From Saxidomus purpurata (taxonomy: Eukaryota > Mollusca > Bivalvia > Venerida > Veneridae): a DNA stretch of 64,000 nt. The translations under genes and the position numbers were made by a program. Positions 10,790-21,577 of the stretch are shown piece by piece; the stretch's first letter is position 1, and each line of letters begins with the position of its first letter. The stretch is from positions 10,443,580-10,507,579 of the forward strand of contig JAFMSR010000017.1 in NCBI GenBank assembly GCA_022818135.1. The letters run 5' to 3'. A model generated the notes under the pieces. It saw nothing but the letters and a program-made list of their open reading frames with translations. It had not been told where the DNA came from and did not search any database.

Positions 10790-11325
10790 TATGGCAACAA
10801 ATGGGAAAACTTTAAAAATCTTCTTCTCTGAAACCACGAGGCTTATAGCTTGAATATTTAGCATGTAGCATTAGCCAGTGGACCTCTACCAAGATTGTTC
10901 AAATTAAGACGCCATGGTGAAAATTGACCCCGCACGGGTGGTCGCTCAGTTTTACAAATTAAAGCTTATATAGGAAAACTTTTAAAAATCTTCTTTTCGG
11001 AACTACAAGGCCTAAAAGCTTAGATATTTGGCATGTAGCATTGTCTAGTGCACCTCTACCAAGATTGTTCAAATTATGACCCCCGGGTAAAATTTGAGCC
11101 CACCAAGGGGTCACTTGATTTTACATAGGCTTATATAGGAAAATCTTTACAAATCTTGTTCTCTGAAACCGCAAGGCCTAGAGATTAGATATTTGACATG
11201 TAGAAATGCTTAGTGAACATCTACCAAGATTGTTCAAATTATGACCCCGGGTTAAAATTAGAAGGTCACTTGATTTTACATAAGCTTATATTGGGAAAAC
11301 TTTGAGAAACCACAAGGCAGGCAGG
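10790..11325 (+). repeat. Pearl-like core array, ~170-bp units, in an intron
   Basis: Three units share TACCAAGATTGTTCAAATTA (near 10880, 11055 and 11220), AAACCACAAGGC-type words and GACCCC. Spacing is about 165-170 bp. No terminal CTCTTGTTT or asymmetric repeat was found. It lies between putative exons b and c. Confidence 0.65.
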
Positions 11326-11711
11326 CAAAATCAAAATTACAAAACAGTTATTCCTATATTGTTTGAAGATGTTGCATGACATCAGTCAACAGTCTTTTGA
11401 CAACAGGGGGTATCATGTTTGGCAGATACAGCTCTAAAAGAGCTTCTCCTTTTACGGCAGATCTACCTACCACACTTGATAGCAAAAGATAGTTAATATA
11501 GACAAGTATTCTTTATACCCTCCTTTATTATTCTTGTCTGCAGAATATTTCAGTTACAACCAAAGACTTAATTTCTTATGAAACACAATGATAGAGGGCA
11601 CAAAGATGCAGTCAATGGTCTTAGAATTGTAAAAATTATCCAATATGTGCATATTCAGAACTTTAAAGGAAACAAAACAAAGTGATAAGACCTTGATTTT
11701 TTTCATTTCAG

Positions 11712-11878
11712 GAAGTATTGACACTCCAGAGGGCAGAAAAAGATTCCTGAATTTTGTAAAAAAACAAGCACAAGAAGACAGGAGTTGTCTAGACATTGAA
11801 ATAAAAATACTACATGTAAAAAATGGAAAAGACATCAGCAAGGAATATGAAAACCTTATAAAAAAAATACATTTATAA
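11712..11878 (+). CDS. Putative terminal exon of the same host gene (exon c)
   Basis: A textbook acceptor (TTTTTTTCATTTCAG, ending 11711) precedes 55 codons ending in TAA at 11876-11878. With the G carried from exon b the joined codon is Gly. The segment includes DTPEGRKRFLNFVKKQAQED and ends ENLIKKIHL. It is Lys/Glu-rich and probably helical, with no recognised domain. AT-rich sequence follows, as expected for a 3' UTR. Identity unknown. Confidence 0.5.
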
Positions 11879-11879
11879 T

Positions 11880-13085
11880 ATAAGTGCTGAAAAAAATGTC
11901 ACAGATCAAACAGAAGAGTAACATAAGACATAAGATTATTGTACAGTTGACATAATGCAATCAACTTTTCTTGTAGTAAGTATTTAAAGTCCTAGGACCA
12001 CATTTACAAGTAACTGTTATTTTACCAATATCTTAAGAATCATTTGAATTATTGCGACCAAACTTGGAGTCTAGTTATCACTGACCTTACACGGGGTCAA
12101 GGTCTATGACACTGTTTCGAAAAAAAACGAACCGTTAAAGGGTAAAATACGATAAGATCCCAAAAGGTTACTAAACTAGGTCACTTTTAAAGTTTATCAG
12201 TTAAAGAAAGACACTGTAAGTACTTCCAGTGTAACATGTTGTACATAATTCTTGATCAGATGGTTTGCCTTTATGAATTCTACATAAGGTTTGAAGCTGA
12301 GAGACACAAGGTCCAAAATAAGAGATAGGATGAAATCATAGACAATTCTTAAAATTCCTTGTAATAAATAAATATAGAAGGTACATGTACTAACTGTGCC
12401 ACATGTAATTTTATCACAATGCTTGTTTGTATCAAATCTAGAGAAAGTATTTAACTCGGAAAATTTCAATTCCTAAATGGATTAAATCGTAGGAAATACA
12501 TGTAAGCACTCTGGTGGGCACATTTCAAACATATTTACCAGGGATATTGTCATAATACTTGACATTATAGCATCTAGGTCTAGTTAAAAGGTAGATAATT
12601 CAGTTATCCAAACACAAATATAAACAAAAACTTTGTAAACGCTCATGATGCGACATATTATACTTGATCAACATGAAAATAATTAAATATATTAATTTGT
12701 AATGCAATTGTCAATCTGCGATGTTTATATGTGTATTGTAATTGATTTATGAAGTAATAATGTTTAAACTAATTCTAAATGTTTTCTTGTTTACAAAGAT
12801 GAACACCACAAGACCCTTTTGTTTTAGACAGTTGGTCATGCTAGTAACAAACTAGGTCACCAGCTGAAAACTGACAAGAGTGTTGATGAACTTAAGGTCA
12901 TGTTTGAAAATGGTTCATGTCGTTATAAAACAAGGTTAGAGCTGCAATGAATTTTGTCTGTAAGCAAATTATGAACTTCTCTTTTTATTAGTTTTTCACT
13001 ACTTCCTTGTGCAAAAAACAGTGCTGTAATTCTTACATTATGAACAGTTTTGCAAACATATGTAAAAAGAATCACTCAACTGACT
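11880..13085. other. AT-rich stretch with one family H end
   Basis: TTAA then AGTCCTAGGACCACATTTAC at 11984-12007 matches the end of MITE family H (intact at 33977-34288). Its other end was not found. The remainder has no recognised content. Confidence 0.4.
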
Positions 13086-13089
13086 ATTA

Positions 13090-14414
13090 AGGTGATCTGC
13101 TCAATTGTTTGAAGCTAACATGAGCATGAAGGTGAACTATCTTTTGTCTATCTGCATGTATGTCTGTCGTCTGTTCATACTAACCATGTGTTTGCAAAAA
13201 CGAGTTCTACTAGATTTTTATGAAACTTGTCAGAGTGACTACCTTGAAGAACAATAGGTCAAATTTGGATATGGGTCATCTGTGGTCAAAAGCTAGATCA
13301 CACGATCAAATCACGTGCATGCGTCCGAGTTTAGCTTGTCCGGGCTGTAACTCATCCATGGATCAACGGATTCTTGAATAACTTGACGCAAACATTCACT
13401 ATCATGAGATGAAGTGTCATGCGCAAGAACTAGATCCCTAAGTCTAAGGTCAAGGTCACACTAACAGGTTAAAGGTCAATTCAAATATGACTTTGTCCGG
13501 AGCATATCTGCATGGAGGGATTTAGATGTAATTTGGTACAAAGTATCACCATCATGAGATGGTGTGTCATGCGCAGAAACCAAGTCTCTAGTTCCAATGT
13601 CACACTAAGAGGCCAAAGGTCAGATACAAGAATAATCCAAGAATGACTTTGTCCGGAGCATTTCTTTTTCATGCATTGAGGGATTTTGATGTGATTTGGC
13701 AGAGACGTAGTGTCATGCGCAAGAACCAGGTCCCTAGGTCTAAGGTCAAGGTCACACTTGAGGTTACAGGTCAAATTGAAGAATATGTTTGTCCGGAGGA
13801 TTTATTTTTCATGCATGGTGTTATTTTGATCCAACTTGGCACCATGAACTACCGTTGTTTTTAGAATGACTTCCCTTTGTTGTTACTGTAAATAGCTTAA
13901 ATTGTAACTGTTTTACTACTGACTGTAGAGAAATATATCGATACCACTCTTCTGTGGTACAACATGCATGTTACATCCACTAATTAGGGTGTATTTTACC
14001 GATCTATACGTAGTAAGGAGTTAGCCCTTTTGACAGCTGGCGGCTCGACATGTTGCACGTGGGCATCTAGTTTACTGGAACTCCATGATTATTGGTCAAA
14101 ATAAATGTCTTGGATAAATCTAGGTCAAAAATGATGTGTGTCATCAAGGTTTAAATCTAAGTCACAAGACAGTTACCACCAATTCATCATGAAAATTGTT
14201 CAAACTGTTTTTTCAATGATTTCCAGACAAAGTTCGAATCTGTTTTACGTTAGAATGCGGTCACGCTATCAAATATATGTAAAAAGGCCTCGTTAGCACT
14301 CAAGATGTCACGATGATTTCCCGAAAAAACTTAATCTCCAATTCATATGATAGTTTTTTTTACACTTTTGATGTCTCGGGTGAGCAATATAGGACCGTAT
14401 TGGCCCTTTTGTTT
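13090..14414 (+). mobile_element. Pearl/HINE-like element, family 3
   Basis: Core units around 13320-13830 repeat TTTGTCCGGAGCAT, CATGCATTGAGGGATTTTGA, ATCATGAGATG..GTGTCATGCGCA and AAGGTCAAGGTCACACT at roughly 145-160 bp. The downstream part continues to CTCGGGTGAGCAATATAGGA, a stem (AGGACC / GGCCCT) and TTTTGTTT at 14414. A reversed partial copy at 53483-53950 includes the same tail words (GCAACATGTCGAGCC, AGCTGTCAAAAGG). The 5' end is not precisely defined. Confidence 0.65.
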
Positions 14415-15500
14415 CATGTTATAGTTAATTATAGAAAATAAAATAATATTTACAATTTTTATATAGGTGTATTGTTTAGTAATAATAGGGTGACATTATA
14501 AGGTTGTAATACAATGAGCTATGTTGTATGCACATAAAGAATGATATCATCAGTAATATGTACCCTAAATACAAACAGAATTATTTATATCATAATGTGT
14601 TTGTGTTGTTTATTACATAGACAAAATATTTTCCAGGATACCCCCACCACATATATGTTAAGCACTTACTACCAAAAATCAAAGTTAGTACAAAAAAAAT
14701 TGAAAACAGTTTTAGACAGACCCCTGGTGTTGAGCGGGCGAGGTATGTAGGTAGACGTTAGTCCGACTCTTCATGCTAGAAGTGCCTGAATGATAGCATG
14801 AAGGGAAACGCCTTGTCTATTCAGGCGAAGACAATTTGAGAATGTGAGTGCTTGCCAGGACAGGCTCCGCAATTCCAAGTGCCCGTTGCTTTATATTCGT
14901 GACACAGTGCCCTGGGTGCGCTGCGGGTCGTCAGTCTGTCAGACATTCGCACTTCCAAATTCATCGACACCCAGGTAAATAAAAAAACTCTATAAAATGT
15001 TTGTACACACTCCATCCAATAAGAGCCTTGACAAAGTTGAGTGACATGGCATATCTATAAAATTCCTCTGTTAACCTAGAGAAAATGCTGGAATAAAGCA
15101 ATATTATTAAAAGTACTATGTTGATGCGGTGCATGAACATAGTTGCCTATACAGCTAATGTATTGTAAACAAACTATGTTCATGCAGGTGCATGAACATA
15201 GTTACTATGTTGATGCGGTGCATGAACATAGTTGGCTATATTTAATATCATATCAATATTGAACCACTGGATATAGACGGTTTCAGTAAAGTGACGCATG
15301 CGTAGTAAACTGTTTCAAAATGTTTTTGTTATCTGGGCAAGTCGGTATATATAATTGAATAGCAGTTATGAGTTTAAATAATACCGTGTTTTATGTATAA
15401 GTATGTCAATTAAAAACAAAATTTCAACGGTAACAGAGCGAACTGCTTGAAGCAGTGAGTAGAAAATGTATTCTATAGCTTGTACGTAATTTGCAATTTT
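14415..15500. other. Unannotated stretch with a clustered direct/inverted repeat at 15118-15235
   Basis: TGATGCGGTGCATGAACATA occurs at about 15121 and 15210, with GTGCATGAACATAGTTA at 15188 and the inverted AACTATGTTCATGCA at 15172. The rest has no recognised gene. Confidence 0.5.
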
Positions 15501-15504
15501 ACAG

Positions 15505-16874
15505 ATTTCCATTAGAAAGATTTTATTTAGACGCTGTTAAGCTGGGTTTTTACAAGAGATGTGGTTTACCAAATGTAGTTAGCGCTATAGATGGTACTTT
15601 AATACCTATTATAGCCCTAACTACTAACCCTGAAACCTACATGTGACGAAAGGGTTTCTACGCTTTGAATGTCCAAGCTGTTGTGGACAGCAAGATGAGG
15701 TAAAATTTAAAATCAATGTGATTTTTTTTATATAATATAAATGTGTTGTTTAAAAGATTACTGCATTCCTAATGAAGGAAACTCATGGCTGGCTCATGCA
15801 ATTTGTACACATTCGTAAATAACACACACTTCATTATTCGTGTGTACAAGTTACTTACTGTCATTAAAGTGTCAGAATTTAATTTCATTCTTGATTTTAT
15901 ATCGTAATATATTAATCCGTTTTTTTAAATCCTAGCAAGTTTTATATTACATTTTACATAACAGATTTATGGATGTTGTTTCTAAATGGCCTGGATCTCA
16001 ACATCATGCTGCTATCTTTGATTCTTGTGGCCTAAAGGTAATTTCTGATAATGTGTTACACAATGACACCATATTGGATTGACTTCAAACTTTTTTGTAG
16101 TATTAAGGTGTGCCAGACAGTTAAATGACTCATGCAATTCTTGCCATTCGTTTGACTTGGAAAACTTGGCGAGAGATTTGCATGGAAGGTACTTTCACAA
16201 TTTATATGATTGTAAACACTCAAAATATTGAAATGAATTTCAAATTAGTATTTTAAGGTATCAAATTACATAACCACTGAGTGAGTTTATTACATTATGC
16301 CGTTGCTTAATTTTGATAGTTCTGTACAAATTTGTGTGTATCATGCTCTTACTCAGAATCATTTATGGGTGTTATTTGAGACTTTGTTTAGGCCCTTGTG
16401 TGTATTCAACAGTTAAGATTCTGTAGGTAACTTTTCACTTTTTTGATGATAACATTTTTCTAGTTTATACTTAAAAGAGTTAATAGAATTATGACAAAAG
16501 CTGGCAAGCAATGAGAACAGTCAAACATATTGTTTAACTGACAGCTTTTCTTTTCAATGCAGTTGCTATGATCTAATTATGTCTTGCAATCATAATCAAA
16601 TAGATTTCTTCACAAGCAAAAGAGTTTGTCTGAAAAGGCTCTTTATGAAGCTTTGTTAAGTTATTTTATAATTGATTGTTCCATTGTATTTTAAACATCA
16701 CCTTGAAGCTTCAAATGTAGACCATATGCTTGGGAACAGTGGATATCCAAAGTTACGTTATTACCCCTGTTGGAAACCAAAGTACTGTGAGAGAACATAG
16801 ATACAATGCTGCACACTGTAGGGGAAGATGTGTTGTTGAAAATGCTTTTGGAGTGCTAAAAGCTAGATTTCGGT
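15505..16874 (+). pseudogene. Harbinger (HARBI1-like) transposase, catalytic part with introns, inactivated
   Basis: Segment 1 (15505-15699) encodes CGLPNVVSAIDGTLIPI then RKGFYALNVQAVVDSKM. This is the family's first catalytic block, where the D of AIDGT is the first DDE residue; an in-frame TGA at 15644 breaks it. It ends in a GT donor in phase 2. Segment 2 (15965-16037), after a CAG acceptor, restores the frame and reads FMDVVSKWPGSQHHAAIFDS, the block carrying the usual D (here WPGSQH-H). Segment 3 (about 16724-16874) reads LGNSGYP, then in another frame REHRYNAAHCRGRCVVENAF and GVLKARF, matching the C-terminal LLGDSGYP and E-containing FGVLK blocks. The aspartate of GDSGYP is Asn here. 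Stop, frameshift and altered catalytic residues make it a pseudogene. The phase-matched intron suggests a spliced transposase or a domesticated gene that later died. Confidence 0.75.
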
Positions 16875-17029
16875 AAATATTTTGCATTGATATGTGATTA
16901 TAGCATATCCCCATGTAGTAAATGTTTCTAGTGTTAAAAATGAAGCCTGAACATATGAGTTTATTAAAAAGATTAAATGTAACCGCAAATATGGTCATAG
17001 TGAAGCGGAGAAGTAAAAGAGTTATCAGA

Positions 17030-17278
17030 CGGTAACTCGAGAACAATTAATCATAGCATCTTGAAACTTGGTGAAGAGGATTGTCTTGACCAGCAGATGA
17101 TGCTTAATGATTTTGAGGTCAGTGGGTCAATGGTCACATTGACCAGGGTAGAAGTAAACGTTTTCTTGACGATAAATCGAGAACTGGTGGGCATTGTGTC
17201 TTGAAACCTGACATGGAGGTTTGTATATGACTAGCAGATGACTCATATCGATTTTAGGGTCAGAAGTGAAGGTGCCAC
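17030..17278 (+). repeat. Two ~125-bp pearl-like tandem units
   Basis: CTCGAGAACAATTAATCATA / AATCGAGAACTGGTGGGCAT, CTTGAAAC(T/C)TG and CAGCAGATGATG / CTAGCAGATGACT recur in order. These are core units abutting the LINE fragment that starts at 17284. Confidence 0.5.
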
Positions 17279-17609
17279 CGGCACATTTTTGGATCTTCGA
17301 AAAGCTTTCGATAGAGTGAACCATGAAATTCTACTGCATAAATTTAAATTATATAATTTTTCAAAGAAGGCCTTGGAAGTTCTATAAATCGTATCTGACG
17401 AATAGGCAACAAGTTGTTAAAGTTGGAAATACACACTCTAATATGCCCACTATAACAACGGATGTGCCACAAGGGTTCATACTAGGACCTTTGCTGTTTC
17501 TTATCTATATAAATGATGTAGCGTATTGTAATCATAATAGCATGACTATCGACTTATTTACAGATGATTCAACATTGTATGTAGCTGGCTATAGTCTAAC
17601 AAACATTAA

Positions 17610-17948
17610 AGCTGCTCGCTCTGAGTTGCCGTTGAAATTGAAATTCTGAATCATTAATATAAAACTAAGGGCTAGAATAAAAATATAAACAGAAGTCTAG
17701 GTAGGAATTTGCATAAATCGATTGATAAGGTCGGTAACACGGCACTGCTACACTTTATGTTTATATTGAAATTTCAAAAGCGTTTGCATTTGGTAGCGTA
17801 TTTATTGAAATTTAGAGGTATACGTGACATGAATTTATACAGGAGCCTTTTTATATCACCATATGTTCTAAATTTATATCACCATATGTTATTTACATAC
17901 AGTTTGAAGAACTTAATTTTTTTTATCAAAATCTGAGAGCGAACAGCT
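17610..17948 (+). mobile_element. MITE family A, copy 3, inside the LINE
   Basis: AGCTGCTCGCTCTGAG to GAGAGCGAACAGCT, flanked on the left by TTAA and on the right by GTAA (one change). About 339 bp. A short internal duplication of CATATGTT sequence lies near 17865-17890. Confidence 0.85.
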
Positions 17949-18185
17949 GTAAATGCGAGCTCCAAAATAATTTTAACTACATTGTTGACTGGTGTAAGAT
18001 ACACAATATGTCCTTTCACCCTGCTACATTAAAATGCATGGTTATCGGCACAATGCATAAAACGAAGAAAGCTGAAAAGCTATATCTAACAATGAATTTA
18101 ATGACCTTTGATAATGTACGTTTACAAAAGTTGCTTGGGATCTATGTAGATAGTAAGCTAAAGTGGCATTCACAAAAAAACAAAA

Positions 18186-18376
18186 ATAATATCAAACAGG
18201 GAATGCCACGTACCAAAAACGCAGCCTCCCCAAAACGAGCCCCACAGCACCCAGAAGTGCACACCACCAACACACACACACACACAAACATACACTACCA
18301 ACACACACAAGCATACAAAGCAAACACACGAGGACAAAACGAACAATTAACGGAACACAGTGGGGCACCGCCTTGA
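18186..18376 (-). mobile_element. Retroposon family R, copy 2, inside the LINE
   Basis: Reverse orientation: the A-rich tail (AAAACAAAAATAATATCAAA) comes first, then GGGAATGCCACGTACCAAAA and a CA-rich body. It interrupts LINE blocks 2 and 3, and a short AC microsatellite occurs within. Confidence 0.8.
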
Positions 18377-18568
18377 CTTGACTTGACCAAATTGACTTTG
18401 TAAAAAACTAAACTAAAAAGTTTCGCTTTTGAAGAATATCATTTTTTACCTCACAGATAAGATGAAATTGATGTTCTATAATGCATATAAACTTCCAATT
18501 CTTGATTACTGTTGCCATATTTGGGGAAAAGTCAGTAACAAATACACGTACGTTAATAAAATAGAGGA

Positions 18569-19003
18569 TAATTGTTGGTTTCGGTGTAAGATCACGTTAT
18601 AATTTCACCGAGTGGGCACCAAAAGTGATACTTTCACGAGTGGCGCAGCCACGAGTGAAAATAGCAACTTTTGGTGTTCAGAGTGAAATTAACGTGAATT
18701 ACACCGATACCAACAATTTTTCTGTTTATTTTATAGTTAAAACTTTATTTTTATTGAGTTTGTTTCTATAAAACATGGAAAATCGCGGGAAACGTCATCA
18801 GAAAACATAGAACAAATGACGTCATTTAAACGACGTCATCGTCGCATGGTCTCCAGCATTAATAACGCTCGGTATACTCGGCTTTTTGAAGTAAATCCGG
18901 GCTAAAGATTGCAAAAACAGTGAAAAATAAAAATGGTAATCCACTGTTTTAAAACTGTGGATTATCACTTTTATTTCACTGAGAAAACTCTATAATTCAC
19001 TGG
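18569..19003 (-). mobile_element. Repeat family E, copy 2, inside the LINE
   Basis: Reverse copy of the element at 1855-2243, including the hairpin (18569-18718) and the TGACGTCATTTAAACGACGT core. It extends further than copy 1, to TTTCACTGAGAAAACTCTAT. Confidence 0.85.
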
Positions 19004-19398
19004 AAAACATAAAATAAATAAACATCTTACAAAGAAAAATAGCAAGGATAATACTGAAAAAAAAGAAGAAAACGATCACCATCCTGTGGGTTAATTCAAG
19101 AACTTAAGTGGTTGACGTTTACAGACAGATGTAAATATCACTCCGCTGTACTTGTTTACAAAAAAACAAAAATAATATGAAACAAACTAGTTGGAATGAC
19201 CCCATCATATATGACAGATCTGCTAACATTCTCAACGAATGAACATTACACGCTTTGATCTACTTCAAAAAATTATTTTGTGTTAAATACACTACCGAGA
19301 AATAATTATTTCAAAGATTCATTTTCTTATTATAGCATGAACAATTGGACTGAAATACCAAATAATATAAGAAGTGCAAAGTAGCTTACATCTTTTAA

Positions 19399-19740
19399 AG
19401 CTGCTCGTTCTCAGTAGATCTAACCGTTGAATTATTTTTTTTTAAATTGGCAAACTTATTCATAAGTATAAAACTAAAAGCTAGAATCAAAATATAAGCA
19501 AATATCTAGGTAAGAATTTGCAGATATCGACTGAAAATGTCGGTTACACGGCACCGCTACACTATGTTTATATTGGAATTTAAAAAGCGTTGCGAATTTG
19601 GTATTGTATTTTTGTTAATTTAGAGATATCCGTGACAGGAATTTACACTGGAGCCTCTTTATATGACTTTATGTTCTTAAATACGTTATTTACATACAGT
19701 TTGAAGAACATTTTTTAACCAAAATTGAGAGCAATCAGCT
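19399..19740 (+). mobile_element. MITE family A, copy 4
   Basis: AGCTGCTCGTTCTCAG to GAGAGCAATCAGCT with TTAA on the left and TTAT on the right. About 342 bp. It abuts the last LINE block. Confidence 0.85.
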
Positions 19741-19764
19741 TTATATAAGCTAAATAAGGTAAGA

Positions 19765-19890
19765 TATCTCTAAATTAACAAAAATACAATACCAAATTCG
19801 CAACGCTTTTTAAATTCCAATATAAACATAGTGTAACGGTGCCGTGTAACCTGAGTGGTCTAACACTTAAAAGCGAGCAGCTCTCAGTTA
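19765..19890 (-). mobile_element. MITE family A, copy 5, partial, reversed
   Basis: AATACCAAATTCGCAACGCT to GGTGCCGTGTAACC and then AAGCGAGCAGCTCTCAG follow the reversed left half of family A, with the AT-rich part between CCGTGTAACC and the TIR deleted. Confidence 0.65.
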
Positions 19891-20047
19891 GGGGAAAATG
19901 GGGTTAATCCGGCCACGGGGTATATTCGGCATATGGTTACATACAGCGCCTTTATCAAGATATAGATGTCATCAATATTATGACGTCACTTGTGACACTT
20001 TCATATACAAACTTACATAACAAAAATGGCCGCCTTGTGATGGTTAA

Positions 20048-20393
20048 AGCTGCTCGCTCTCGGATTTTGGCAAAAAAAAAAGTTCTTCAAACTATGTAAA
20101 TAACGTATTTTAGAATATATGGCCATATAAAAAGGTTCCAGTATAAATTCATGTCACGGATATCTATTAATTTAAAGAAATACGCTACCAAATTCAAACG
20201 CTTTTGAAATTTCAATATGAACATATAGTGTAGCGGTGACGTGTAAACCAACCTTTTCAATCGATTTCTGCAAATTCTTACCTAGATTTTTGCTTATTTT
20301 TTCATTCAAGCCTATTTAGTTTTATACTTATGAATAAGAATGTGAATTTTTTTGAAAAAATTTTTTTTCAACGGTAACTGAGAGCGAGCAGCT
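20048..20393 (-). mobile_element. MITE family A, copy 6, intact, with TTAA on both sides
   Basis: 346 bp, AGCTGCTCGCTCTC at one end and GAGAGCGAGCAGCT at the other, exactly flanked by TTAA (20044-20047 and 20394-20397). It is the best reference for the family. No coding capacity. Confidence 0.9.
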
Positions 20394-20492
20394 TTAATGT
20401 CGTTTTGGTACTGAAACTACATTTGTTCGATTGGTGCGAACATTTTCAACTTCCATTTCAGTTTTTATTTTTCTTGAGACCCGTTAAAATTC

Positions 20493-20857
20493 AGATTAAA
20501 GGATTCTACTGTCAAACAAATAACCTCCAAAACATAAATAATAGAATCTTTAGAAGTATCATTACTCAGCCTAAAAATTCAGCCATGCATTCCCAGTCAT
20601 TATCGATAAAATCGGCGATTTAAAATTTCCTGCAGTGCCGTAAACCATTCAATAATCTATGTAATAGAGTTGTACATTTAATGGATGGATGCGATTTATT
20701 ACAGAAAGCCTCTAATTGGTTAATTGTGGTAAAATGAGGTATTTCTTGCCATAGGTTCTTTGAATTTGTATTTATTTATCATTTTACGTTATTTGAACAC
20801 ATGAACTATGTTTCGAGAATATAATCTGCTAGATGTACAGTAGGAAGTGCCTCTTTA
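20493..20857 (+). mobile_element. MITE family B, copy 1
   Basis: Follows the family through ATGCATTCCCAGTCATTATC, GTGGATGCGATTTATTACAG analogues and ATAATCTGCTAGATGT to GGAAGTGCCTCTTTAA. The left terminus is degraded (TTAAAGGATTC). Confidence 0.75.
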
Positions 20858-20859
20858 AA

Positions 20860-21105
20860 GGGACATTCCCTTTAACTGATGCCATACTAATTACCTCAAA
20901 AACATAAATAGTAGAATCTTTCAAGTATCATTACTCAACTTTCGGCTATGCATTCCCAGTCATTATCGATAAAATTAGCCGTTTAAAATATACTGCAGTA
21001 CCGTAAACCATTCAATAATCTATGTAGAGTTGTTGTTGTACAATAAATTGGTGGATGCGATTTATTACAGAAAGCCTCTATTGATTAATTGTGGCACAAT
21101 GAGTC
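20860..21105 (+). mobile_element. MITE family B, copy 2, right side lost
   Basis: Starts AAAGGGACATTCCCTTTAAC and runs to GATTAATTGTGGCACAATGA, then stops. It directly follows copy 1 with shared terminal bases. With the reversed copy at 21578-21868 it forms an inverted pair. Confidence 0.75.
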
Positions 21106-21390
21106 AGAGAAATGTGAAGTTGGCACTAATCACAGTAAGCACTACTCACAGAAATACTTTAATGAACACTTCTCTTATTTAGTATTGTTTAATCAGTACT
21201 ACTCACGGTGAACATTCATATACGAGTATTGTGAGCATTTTTCAGTGAGTTCTACTCACATAGAATCTAGAGCATTGTTCTATAAGAACTTCCTCAGTGA
21301 GCTCTACTCCACAGAGAGCATTGTTCAAAGAGATATTCTCGCAGTGAGCATTGTCCAGTGAGTATTGCTCACGCATGAACATAATCATTT
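21106..21390. repeat. Degenerate periodic stretch of ACTCAC / GTGAG words
   Basis: AGTACTACTCAC, GTGAGTTCTACTCAC, GTGAGCTCTACTCC and GTGAGTATTGCTCAC, alternating with GAGCATTGTTC, recur roughly every 30-60 bases. The words are partly self-complementary. It looks like an eroded minisatellite. Confidence 0.55.
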
Positions 21391-21577
21391 ATTAAATTCT
21401 TATGACTTTCCTGAATACGAATGATAACAAGTTTCAAGGATTTGATAGAAATGATCTCGGTTTTTAGTTATTTTGAAAATGATTTCCACAAGTTTTATTA
21501 AAAAAATTGTGATAATACATGAAAATTGCAAGGTTCAAAACTGCTTGACGTCTTATACTTTCTTTATGAATGTTACT

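Larger units (their letters stand above)
17284..19395 (+). pseudogene. CR1/Jockey-like LINE reverse transcriptase, split by three later insertions
   Basis: Four blocks occur in the correct protein order. Block 1 (17284-17609): FLDLRKAFDRVNHEILLHK, TDVPQGFILGPLLFLIYIND and LFTDDSTLYVAG, the palm motifs; the catalytic YADD-type box is changed to FTDD. Block 2 (17949-18185): thumb-like HNMSFHPATLKCMVIG and LQKLLGIYVDSKLKWHSQ. Block 3 (18380-18565): LTDKMKLMFYNAYKLPILDY then CCHIWGKVS. Block 4 (19004-19395): QRKIARIIL, MTPSYMTDLLTFSTNEHY and NNWTEIPNNIRSAK, the C-terminal end. The intervening sequences are MITE A, a reversed R retroposon and a reversed family E element. Multiple stops and frame changes show it is long dead. 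Confidence 0.8.

Noticed and set aside
567..16874. A single multi-exon HARBI1 gene spanning both Harbinger segments
   Set aside because: The two segments overlap at the RFP motif, are ~14.5 kb apart and each carries its own lesions; they are separate copies.
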